The position numbers and the translations under genes were made by a program. Shown here piece after piece: positions 1 to 7,181 of a stretch of DNA of 8,307 bases. The number at the start of each line of letters is the position of its first letter. Positions within the stretch are counted from its first letter, which is position 1. The DNA is taken from contig DAIBSV010000083.1 in assembly GCA_027415455.1 (NCBI GenBank), positions 1-8,307 of the forward strand. Direction: 5' to 3'. This DNA comes from Nitrospirota bacterium. GTDB lineage: Bacteria > Nitrospirota_A > Leptospirillia > Leptospirillales > Leptospirillaceae. The notes beneath the pieces are model-generated. The model saw nothing but the letters and a program-made list of their open reading frames with translations. It was not told the DNA's origin and made no database searches.

Positions 1-755
1 AGCTGATCGACCGGGAAGGGGTCGGCCTCTACGACAAGATGAACGGGATCGGGGCCCACGAGGTGGTCATCGAAACCCCCGAGCACCGGAAGACCCTGGC
101 GAACTTTTCCGAGAAGGAGTTCGAGGACGTCCTCTGGGCTTACCGGGACCGGATCCTCGATCTCAAAAAGGACGCCCGTTTTCGCTACATCATGATTTTC
201 AAGAATTACGGGGAACCGGCCGGCGCCTCGCTCGAGCACAGCCACAGCCAGCTGATCGCCCTTCCCGTCATCCCGACGGTGGTGATCGAGGAGATGGTCG
301 GGGCCAAGACCCATTTCGAAGAGAAGGAGCGGTGCATTTTCTGCGACATCATCCGCCAGGAGGTCATGGACGGCTCGCGTCTCGTCGCGGAAAACCAGGA
401 ATTCGTGGCGATCACCCCCTTCGCCTCCCGCTTCCCCTTTGAAGTCTGGATTCTTCCCAAGCGCCATGCCGCCTCCTTCCAGGAGGGGCAGAAATCCCAG
501 TACGAGGCCCTGGCGAAGATCTTTCTTGACGTATTGAGACGCCTCAACAAGGCGCTCATGAATCCTCCCTACAACTTCATCCTCCATACCGCCCCGCTTC
601 AGGACAAGGGGTCGGAGGATTATTACCACTGGCATTTCGAGATCATGCCCACGCTCACCCAGGTGGCCGGCTTCGAATGGGGGACCGGGTTTTACATCAA
701 TCTGACCCCTCCGGAGGAGGCCGCCCAGTTTTTGAGAGAAATCACCCTTCCCTGA
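1..755 (+). CDS. galT: GalT / ADP-glucose-phosphorylase-like nucleotidylyltransferase, 5'-truncated
   Basis: Partial gene: the frame is open from base 3 and ends at TGA 753-755, giving 250 visible residues. The family is usually about 330-350 residues, so roughly the first quarter is missing. HIT-superfamily fold. Seen: NGIGAHEVVIETPEH near the visible start; the catalytic motif EHSHSQ at visible residues 78-83, whose second His (81) should carry the covalent nucleotidyl intermediate; a CxxC (CIFC, 111-114) typical of the structural zinc site; and a second-half HWHFEIMP at about 208-215. Known: GalT exchanges UMP between UDP-glucose and galactose-1-phosphate. The HSHSQ form and the C-terminal GTGFYIN...REITLP resemble, from memory, the plant enzyme At5g18200, an ADP-glucose phosphorylase, more than classical HPHGQ GalT. 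The downstream GH57 glucan gene makes an ADP- or UDP-glucose role in glycogen metabolism attractive (inference). The superfamily is secure, the substrate is not. The next gene follows after 72 bp; this gap holds a small GCCGG/CCGGC hairpin (777-790) without a T-tract. Confidence 0.9.
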   Translation, partial: LIDREGVGLYDKMNGIGAHEVVIETPEHRKTLANFSEKEFEDVLWAYRDRILDLKKDARFRYIMIFKNYGEPAGASLEHSHSQLIALPVIPTVVIEEMVGAKTHFEEKERCIFCDIIRQEVMDGSRLVAENQEFVAITPFASRFPFEVWILPKRHAASFQEGQKSQYEALAKIFLDVLRRLNKALMNPPYNFILHTAPLQDKGSEDYYHWHFEIMPTLTQVAGFEWGTGFYINLTPPEEAAQFLREITLP

Positions 756-827
756 CCGGGAGGCGATCGCAGACAAGCCGGAGAACCGGCACAAGGACAA
801 ACAGGGACCTTTCCAGGAGGAAGAGGC

Positions 828-2198
828 ATGTCGCAGGAGACCATGAACGACTGGCAGAAAAAATACCGATATGTGGCGGAGTTTACGGGATCGACTCCCG
901 AAGTGACCGATCTTTCCCGCCTGAAGAAGGAGTATCTGGACGCCCTTGTGGAGGATCTTCTCTTCCATCCCGATCTGGCGGTCCGGGGACAGGCCTTTCG
1001 CCTGATTCGGTCAGGGTTTTCGAAGTCAGGGGCCACGATGGCCTCGATCGAACCTCTCTACCGGGCCATCGGACGGGGGGAGGTCGGGGGCTTCACCGTT
1101 CCGGCCATCAACATCCGTGGACTCACTTACCTGACCGTTCGTCGGGTCCTCCGGGCCATGCGCGCGATTGACGGGGGCCCGGTCATCTTCGAGCTCGCCA
1201 AGAGCGAAATCGGCTATTCTTTCCAGCGACCGATGGAATATGCGGGGCTCGTCATGGCCGGCGCCCTGGCGGAGGGGCATGCCGGACCCGTCTTCGTCCA
1301 GGGGGACCACTACCAGTTCAATGCGAAGAACTATGCCAAGGATCCTGCGGGCGAGATCGAGGGCCTCAAGAAACTCATCCAGGAGTCGGTCGATGCCGGT
1401 TACCGCAACATCGATATCGACGCCTCGACCCTGGTGACCCTCGCTCCTCCGGACCTGAGGGACCAGCAGCGGGAAAACGGCCGCATGACGGCCCTCCTGA
1501 CCCACTTCATCCGCCAGATCACTCCGGACGGATCGCGTGTCCCCGTGTCGGTGGGGGGCGAGATCGGGGAGGTTGGAAAGGAGAATTCCACGCCCGAGGA
1601 GCTCGATGCCTTCATGGAGGTCTATTCCGAGGAGCTCGCCCGCCTCGACTCCCGGGACGTGCCGATCAGCAAAATCAGCGTTCAGACCGGGACTTCCCAT
1701 GGAGGGGTTCCTCTACCAGACGGGCGCATCGCGCCTGTCAAGCTCGATCTTGCGACCCTCGAAGCCCTCGGTGAGCGGGCGAGGAGCCGCTATCACATGG
1801 GGGGGGCCGTCCAGCACGGGGCCTCGACGCTCCCGGATGATCTCTTTGACAACTTTCCCAAGGTGAAGACCTTGGAAATCCACCTCGCCACCGGCTTCCA
1901 GAATGCCGTTTTCGATCATCCGGCCTTTCCTGCGGCCCTCAAGAAGGAGATGGAGGCCTTCATGACGAAGGAGTTCTCCAGTGAGCGGAAGGCAGGGGAG
2001 ACGGAGGAGCAGTTCTTCTACAAGAACCGCAAGCGGACCTATGGCCCCTTCAAGAAGGAGCTGTCGTCTCTTCCGCCGAAGGTTCTCGACCCGATCATGG
2101 ACGACCTCGAGGCGCGGTTCGTCACGCTCTTCAAAAAGCTTGGGCTCACCAAAACGTCGGGAGTCCTCGGAAAGTACTTCGAGGGAAGCGGTCAATGA
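828..2198 (+). CDS. fba: Class II fructose-bisphosphate aldolase (long form)
   Basis: 456 residues. Start ATG 828 is fixed by AGGAGG at 815-820, 7 nt upstream. Zn-dependent class II aldolase barrel: reversible cleavage of fructose-1,6-bisphosphate to dihydroxyacetone phosphate and glyceraldehyde-3-phosphate in the cytosol, used in glycolysis or gluconeogenesis. Residues visible: GFTVPAINI at 89-96 (barrel start); QGDHYQFN with catalytic Asp160 and metal ligand His161; GGEIGEVG with Glu245; TGTSHGG with His291; QHGAS with His330. The spacing of these residues resembles that of E. coli FbaA (D109, H110, E174, H226, H264). Odd: about 85 residues precede the barrel, and a charged, probably helical tail (about 385-456) follows it; typical members are 300-360 residues. 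Tagatose-bisphosphate aldolase belongs to the same fold and cannot be excluded, particularly beside a GalT-like gene. Downstream, 174 bp separate it from the GH57 gene. Confidence 0.88.
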   Translation: MSQETMNDWQKKYRYVAEFTGSTPEVTDLSRLKKEYLDALVEDLLFHPDLAVRGQAFRLIRSGFSKSGATMASIEPLYRAIGRGEVGGFTVPAINIRGLTYLTVRRVLRAMRAIDGGPVIFELAKSEIGYSFQRPMEYAGLVMAGALAEGHAGPVFVQGDHYQFNAKNYAKDPAGEIEGLKKLIQESVDAGYRNIDIDASTLVTLAPPDLRDQQRENGRMTALLTHFIRQITPDGSRVPVSVGGEIGEVGKENSTPEELDAFMEVYSEELARLDSRDVPISKISVQTGTSHGGVPLPDGRIAPVKLDLATLEALGERARSRYHMGGAVQHGASTLPDDLFDNFPKVKTLEIHLATGFQNAVFDHPAFPAALKKEMEAFMTKEFSSERKAGETEEQFFYKNRKRTYGPFKKELSSLPPKVLDPIMDDLEARFVTLFKKLGLTKTSGVLGKYFEGSGQ

Positions 2199-2210
2199 CC
2201 TCTTGCCCGG

Positions 2211-2228
2211 TTCCTGTGAGAGCAGGAA
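2211..2228 (+). other. Small inverted repeat after the aldolase gene
   Basis: TTCCTG (2211-2216) and CAGGAA (2223-2228) form a perfect 6-bp stem with a 6-nt loop, 13 bp after the aldolase stop. It is followed by an A-run and then a broken T-rich stretch (about 2238-2246), so it is at best a weak terminator or an mRNA-end stem. The rest of the 2199-2372 gap shows no convincing promoter or gene. Confidence 0.3.
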
Positions 2229-2372
2229 AAATAGACCTTCTTTTCCGGGGTTCAGGCGATTCTCACGCCGAAGACCGATTCTGTTGCCGGGATCTCTTGC
2301 AGCACGAATCTCTTCCCAGTCGAGGACCCGCCAGATCCCGACCGGTCAGGTTGAAAACGAGGGAGGCACATC

Positions 2373-3962
<1,590 letters not shown>

Positions 3963-4004
3963 CGACGGATCTCGTTTCCGACCCGTATGGCCTGAAGGGA
4001 TTTC

Positions 4005-4394
4005 CTAACGCTTTTCGGCCATGAAGGCCTTGAACCGCTCCAGCTCTTCGAGGGCCCCCTGGAATTCTTCCAGATCGCTCATGAAGGGTCGAATTTTCTC
4101 CATTTCCTCCATGAAGCTTTTGAAGCGTTCCATCTCGGCCATGAGGGCCTTCATGCGGTCCTGTTCCGAAACGAACACCGCCCGGAAACGGTCCATCTCC
4201 GCGAGAAGGAGCTTGAACTTCTCCACCTCGGCCATGAAGGAGCGGAAGCGCTCCATCTCGACTGTCAGGGCCTTGAAGCGGTCGAGGTCGTTCATGGAGG
4301 GGCGGACATAGAATAATTGGGTCATGAAGGAGCGGAATTTTTCGAGCGTCGAGGCGGTCTTTCCGGGTTCCATGAATCTCTCCATTCTTTGCAA
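4005..4394 (-). CDS. Unknown protein built of tandem 10-residue amphipathic repeats
   Basis: No family recognised. From residue 17 almost the whole product divides into about eleven consecutive 10-residue units with consensus [LM]-[ED]-[RK]-F-[KR]-x-F-M-x-E; one unit carries a single extra residue and the second is degenerate. Examples are MERFRSFMAE, MERFKSFMEE and LERFKAFMAE. Hydrophobics fall at unit positions 1, 4, 7 and 8, acids at 2 and 10, bases at 3 and 5, so a long amphipathic helix is expected. There is no signal peptide, no transmembrane segment and no Cys. Stop is TAG. Start is uncertain: the longest frame begins at TTG 4394 (129 aa). ATG 4385 and ATG 4373 are also in frame; the last has GGAGAG a few bases upstream and is the best Shine-Dalgarno match (122 aa). 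The gene is convergent with the GH57 gene and divergent from the lipoprotein gene. Sustained periodicity in a single frame and a nearby promoter-like sequence argue for a real gene; the role could be granule coating, membrane association or oligomerisation (inference). Confidence 0.72.
   Translation of the reverse strand: MQRMERFMEPGKTASTLEKFRSFMTQLFYVRPSMNDLDRFKALTVEMERFRSFMAEVEKFKLLLAEMDRFRAVFVSEQDRMKALMAEMERFKSFMEEMEKIRPFMSDLEEFQGALEELERFKAFMAEKR
4021..4346 (-). repeat. Degenerate 30-bp tandem coding repeat (10-residue units)
   Basis: The decapeptide array of the minus-strand gene corresponds to roughly eleven 30-bp units that have diverged at DNA level but keep the register. The bases ATGAAGGAGCGGAA recur near 4234 and 4325, and CTCGGCCATGA recurs near 4134 and 4228. 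One unit is 33 bp. This indicates expansion by internal duplication followed by drift under selection on the protein pattern. Confidence 0.7.
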
Positions 4395-4420
4395 ATGTGA
4401 ATAATAATTATTTATCTTTC

Positions 4421-4449
4421 ATAATAATCATGACGAGAAAAAATTGTAA
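4421..4449 (-). promoter_or_regulatory. Putative promoter of the decapeptide-repeat gene with AT-rich upstream tract
   Basis: Read on the minus strand: TTACAA (4449-4444), a 17-bp spacer, and TATTAT (4426-4421). The -10 matches the sigma-70 consensus at 5 of 6 positions, the -35 at only 3 of 6. The DNA upstream of the -35 on this strand (about 4450-4490) is nearly pure A/T with A-runs, as in UP elements. The predicted start near 4414 gives a leader of roughly 20-40 nt depending on which start codon is used. Confidence 0.4.
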
Positions 4450-4591
4450 GAGGTTAAAAAAGAAAAATTATTTTTTTATCTTTATTTTTCCAGCCAGCTC
4501 TCGCCAATGAAAAGGATACACCAATATTTTTGATTGTCCAAGAGGTCCGAACAGCTCTTTACGGAACCAGCGGGACCGGACGAGGAGACAA

Positions 4592-5647
4592 ATGCAGCTG
4601 ATCCGGCTCCTTCCCCGGTTGTCGATCATCCCGATCCTCCTTCCGATTCTTGCAGGGTGCGTCACAAACCCTGTTCACCCTCGCCCTTCCGGAAAGGCCG
4701 CGCCGCCATCTCCTCCTTCCGCACGTCCCCAGTCCGCCTTCCCTCTCACGAAAGGGCCAATTCCCTCTTCCGCTCCGGCTCCCGGGCCCCTATTTTCGTC
4801 CTCCTCTTCCTGCGCTTCCGTGATTGTTTCTGCCACGGGAACCCGTCTGGAATTTGTCATGGTTGGAACGGCCTCCTTCGAAAAGAACCTGTCGAAGGAG
4901 CGCCTTCTGGCCCTTGCCACTCAGGACGCCCTTGCCCGGATTGACCGGTGCGCACGCCTTGAGACGCGTCTGTCTCGATTCTACGATCGGACCTCTCTTC
5001 CGGATCCCGGGGATCCGGCGCGAATCCTGCGGATGATCCGGAAGGCCCTGGCCCCAAAGCCACACTACAGGATCGTCTCCGAGGACTGCGAGGAAAAGGG
5101 AGGCCGACAGTTTTGTCAGGTGACCCTCGAAGGAACTCTTCGGAGATTTCGGCAGGATTCTGGATTCCGGGTTCTCTCCGCAGGACCGGGACGGGGGGGT
5201 GCGTTCCGGGAGGGGGAGCCGATGACGCTTCGGTTTTCCCTGACAAAAAATGGCTGGATCTGGATTTTCGACGTGGACCGGAAACGGGGGGCAACGCTTC
5301 TCTTTCCGGGACCTCCCTTTCCGGATGTGAAAAACGGGATTGTGGCGAGGAAGGTCTTTGTTTTTCCCCCGGAGACCCAGGCGGCGATCCGGCTCGTTGT
5401 CGCCCTTCCTGCAGGGGCGCAAAAAAGGATCGGCCATCTCTGGGTCGTCGCACTCCGGAGGCCCGACTGGCCGGAGCTTGCAGCCCTCGGGAACGGAAAG
5501 CCGGAGTGGGGTGGGAGGATTTCCACGGAACGTTTCTTCGCGAGAATTCTCCCGTCTCTTGGGAGGATCGCTCCTTCCGGAGAATGGAGCCTTCAGGTGA
5601 TCCCCTATGAGATTCTTCCAAAACAGGGGACTTCACCCCAAAAATAA
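4592..5647 (+). CDS. Lipoprotein with DUF4384-like domain
   Basis: 351 residues. ATG 4592 is preceded by GAGGAG (4582-4587), 4 nt away. N-terminus: basic MQLIR, hydrophobic core to residue 20, lipobox LAGC with lipidation Cys23, then VTNP, so it should be exported and lipid-anchored, probably to the outer membrane because there is no Asp at +2. A Pro/Ser/Ala-rich linker (about 30-72) follows. A globular part (about 75-190) contains VGTASFEKNLSKERLLALATQDALARID, in the style of envelope proteins that begin with a LPP20/FlgT-like fold, and four Cys (120, 166, 175 and 74) that could form disulfides. Residues about 205-290 fit the DUF4384 pattern: EGEPMTLRFSL, NGWIWIFDVDRKRGATLLFP, VFVFPPET. This domain occurs in surface or secretion-linked proteins and kinase-associated proteins; its biochemical role is unclear. 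The gene stands alone between divergent and downstream non-coding regions, with no partner in view. The domain assignment is by recognition of pattern only. Confidence 0.82.
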   Translation: MQLIRLLPRLSIIPILLPILAGCVTNPVHPRPSGKAAPPSPPSARPQSAFPLTKGPIPSSAPAPGPLFSSSSSCASVIVSATGTRLEFVMVGTASFEKNLSKERLLALATQDALARIDRCARLETRLSRFYDRTSLPDPGDPARILRMIRKALAPKPHYRIVSEDCEEKGGRQFCQVTLEGTLRRFRQDSGFRVLSAGPGRGGAFREGEPMTLRFSLTKNGWIWIFDVDRKRGATLLFPGPPFPDVKNGIVARKVFVFPPETQAAIRLVVALPAGAQKRIGHLWVVALRRPDWPELAALGNGKPEWGGRISTERFFARILPSLGRIAPSGEWSLQVIPYEILPKQGTSPQK

Positions 5648-5934
5648 GGACCCCCGTTCCGGTCCTGAAACAGGTTTTCCCCCGGGCTGTGGCGTGAATA
5701 GGGACGTCCCCGGCCCCCGGAAGGGCAGAAAGAGTGGCTCCGGTTGCGTTCTGGACTTAAAAAAGGGCGTGTGCTATAGTCCGATGAGTTTGGCGGGTTC
5801 AAATGGAGACGATTTATGATCGCGATAAGAAATTCTTGAGCCAATTCGGACGATGCATCTGTTAGGATTGCAATGCGCCGGTAATGGACACCATCGGATG
5901 ACGGACGGAGAGAAGAGGGTCAGAATTCGATAGG
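5648..5934. other. Non-coding interval between the lipoprotein and efflux genes
   Basis: No convincing gene. It begins with an imperfectly terminator-like stem AGGACC/GGTCCT (5647-5666, 8-nt loop, no T-tract), then a perfect palindrome GGGACGTCCC (5701-5710), then a sigma-70-like promoter (separate entry). A 26-codon frame at 5853-5933 lacks a Shine-Dalgarno and holds the string LQCAGN, discussed in the findings. The reverse strand shows only frames without family resemblance. Confidence 0.6.
5752..5780 (+). promoter_or_regulatory. Putative extended -10 sigma-70 promoter, distal
   Basis: TGGACT (5752-5757, 4/6 match to TTGACA), 17-bp spacer, TATAGT (5775-5780, 5/6) preceded by TGC, the extended -10 arrangement. 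A start near 5787 would give about 250 nt of leader before the adaptor gene, running through a hairpin (5935-5955) and the three operators. It may drive the efflux operon or a small untranslated RNA; no gene begins close downstream. Confidence 0.45.
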
Positions 5935-5955
5935 GAGGCCGGTTCAGCCGGCTTC
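5935..5955 (+). other. Stem-loop upstream of the operator array
   Basis: GAGGCCGG (5935-5942) pairs with CCGGCTTC (5948-5955), including one G-U pair, around a 5-nt loop TTCAG. The 8-bp stem is GC-rich, but A-rich rather than U-rich sequence follows it, so it is not a standard intrinsic terminator. It lies immediately upstream of the proximal promoter and may insulate that promoter or shape the distal transcript. Confidence 0.4.
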
Positions 5956-5984
5956 ATGACAATAAAAATTTCATAGATTATGAA
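5956..5984 (+). promoter_or_regulatory. Putative proximal promoter of the efflux operon, overlapping operator 1
   Basis: ATGACA (5956-5961, 5/6 match to TTGACA), a 17-bp spacer and TATGAA (5979-5984, 4/6 match to TATAAT). The -10 coincides with the right arm of the first palindrome, and the expected start (about 5991) falls in the second. A protein bound to the palindromes would block polymerase, the usual layout of a repressible efflux operon. The leader would be about 50 nt. Confidence 0.5.
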
Positions 5985-5985
5985 A
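5969..5985. promoter_or_regulatory. Operator 1, palindrome TTTCATA-gat-TATGAAA
   Basis: Perfect 7-bp arms around a 3-bp centre (17 bp, centre 5977). Identical arms occur at 6007-6023. Overlaps the proximal -10. Size and symmetry suit a dimeric helix-turn-helix repressor, most probably of the TetR family that commonly controls RND operons; no regulator gene is present in the window. Confidence 0.75.
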
Positions 5986-5987
5986 GC

Positions 5988-6004
5988 TTTCATGGTGAAT
6001 GAAA
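5988..6004. promoter_or_regulatory. Operator 2, palindrome TTTCAT-ggtga-ATGAAA
   Basis: Same arms as the flanking sites, with 6 bp matching each side, centred at 5996, exactly 19 bp from the first and the third. Also, ATGAAAGCTTTCAT (5980-5993) is a perfect 14-bp palindrome formed by the right arm of operator 1 and the left arm of this site, so alternative binding registers exist. Confidence 0.65.
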
Positions 6005-6006
6005 TG

Positions 6007-6023
6007 TTTCATAGGCTATGAAA
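6007..6023. promoter_or_regulatory. Operator 3, palindrome TTTCATA-ggc-TATGAAA
   Basis: Perfect 7-bp arms, centre 6015, ending 17 bp before the GTG start of the adaptor gene. Only the 3-bp centre differs from operator 1, which indicates selection on the arms. It lies downstream of the predicted proximal start site, where bound protein would act as a roadblock. Confidence 0.75.
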
Positions 6024-6040
6024 GCGACTGAAAGTTGGCA

Positions 6041-7123
6041 GTGAGACTGACGCTTTCCAGAAAAAATCGCATTCTCGTTGGAGGTCTGGTCCTTCTCGTC
6101 CTGACCTCCGTCCTATTCTATGCTGCCCGCAAGCCGGGCTCCGTTTCTTCCCCGCTCCCCCTCGAGAAAGCCTCTCTTCCCTACGATCCCTCCCGCTATC
6201 GCCCCGGCCGCGTCCGCTACCGCCACTTCGAACTCTGGACCTCGATTCCCGGGGTCATCCACGGTTTCCGGAAAGCGATCGTCTATGGCCATGTTCCGGG
6301 GTATCTCAAATTTTTAAATGTCGACAAGGGGGACTGGGTCACCCGGGGACAGGTCCTGGGATACATCTACGATCCGGAGCTTTATCAGAGCTGGCAGCGG
6401 GCGCTTGCGGAAGCCGAGATCGCCCACATCACCTTCCTCCGGAAATACCGGGTCTGGAAGGACGACCCCCGGGTCATCTCCCTGCAGCGGGTCCAGATGG
6501 CCGAGGCGCTCTGGAAGGAACGCGAGGCACGGGCAAAGTATTACCATTCCCTTGTCCGCTACAAGACAATCGTCGCCCCCTTCACCGGCATCATTACTCA
6601 TCGTTATGTGGATCCCTGGAACCTCGTCTCCCGGGGAACCGGGGGGACGACTCCCGCCCTTCCCATCGTCAAGGTCACGGATGTGGACGAAATGCGTCTC
6701 TATGTCGGCGTTCCCGAGCATTTCGTCCGATTTATCAAACGGGGATTGCCCACGGAACTCCGGGCCCAGGGACTTCCGGGCCAGATCTTCAAGGCCCGGG
6801 TCACCCGGTATGCCTTCCGTCTCAACCCGGAAACGCGCACGATGCGGACCGAAATCGATGTCGATAATCCCCGTCATCTCCTTCACCCAGGCATGTTCGT
6901 GGATGCCCGCATCCGCCTTCATGTCTATCCCCACGTCCTCTCCGTCCACCATATGGCGGTGATCGAGGAGCGCCACGGAAATTTCATTTATGTCCTCCGG
7001 AACGGAAAGAAGGTCAAGCGTCCTGTGGTCGTGGGGTACCGGAACGGGGACTACACCGAGATTCTCCAGGGGCTCGACGGGTCGGAGACAGTCCTCGTCA
7101 AGCTTCACAAAACAATTTTCTAA
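6041..7123 (+). CDS. RND efflux membrane-fusion (periplasmic adaptor) protein
   Basis: 360 residues from GTG 6041. The frame extends to TTG 6035, but GAAAG (6030-6034) is correctly spaced (6 nt) only for the GTG. HlyD/AcrA-family adaptor linking an inner-membrane RND pump to an outer-membrane channel. Seen: basic N-terminus and one membrane anchor (about 11-28, ILVGGLVLLVLTSVLFYAA) with no lipobox Cys, so anchored rather than lipidated. First lipoyl half about 79-110 (GHVPGYLKFLNVDKGDWVTRGQ); a short alpha-hairpin about 112-172; second lipoyl half about 174-198 (KTIVAPFTGIITHRYVDP); beta-barrel about 212-295, including LNPETRTMRTEIDVDNP and LLHPGMFVDARI; membrane-proximal domain from about 298 (MAVIEERHGNFIYVLRNGK). 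Length is normal for the family. The pump gene follows after 58 bp, forming an operon likely controlled by the operator array upstream. The substrate cannot be read from sequence; no His/Met-rich metal motif as in CusB is seen. Confidence 0.9.
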   Translation: MRLTLSRKNRILVGGLVLLVLTSVLFYAARKPGSVSSPLPLEKASLPYDPSRYRPGRVRYRHFELWTSIPGVIHGFRKAIVYGHVPGYLKFLNVDKGDWVTRGQVLGYIYDPELYQSWQRALAEAEIAHITFLRKYRVWKDDPRVISLQRVQMAEALWKEREARAKYYHSLVRYKTIVAPFTGIITHRYVDPWNLVSRGTGGTTPALPIVKVTDVDEMRLYVGVPEHFVRFIKRGLPTELRAQGLPGQIFKARVTRYAFRLNPETRTMRTEIDVDNPRHLLHPGMFVDARIRLHVYPHVLSVHHMAVIEERHGNFIYVLRNGKKVKRPVVVGYRNGDYTEILQGLDGSETVLVKLHKTIF

Positions 7124-7181
7124 GATCCTGCAAACCTGCTACTCCGGATAACCGGGGATCAACGGAAAAGGGAGATGCTTC

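Noticed and set aside
1026..1700. 224-codon minus-strand frame
   Set aside because: Antisense to the aldolase, whose sense frame has all catalytic residues.
4005..4394. Decapeptide-repeat region as a CRISPR or non-coding repeat
   Set aside because: Units are contiguous, diverged at DNA level and conserved at protein level in a single minus-strand frame, which signals coding repeats, not repeat-spacer structure.
4468..4665. 65-codon minus-strand frame spanning the lipoprotein start
   Set aside because: Crosses the signal peptide region of a well-supported gene; composition simply reflects the antisense of AT-rich and lipobox DNA.
5647..5666. Stem AGGACC/GGTCCT after the lipoprotein gene as an intrinsic terminator
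   Set aside because: Only 6 bp with an 8-nt loop and no following T-run; kept only as a remark.
5795..5803. GGGTTCAAA, similar to a tRNA T-loop
   Set aside because: Flanking bases do not form the 5-bp T-stem, and no acceptor or anticodon stem can be drawn.
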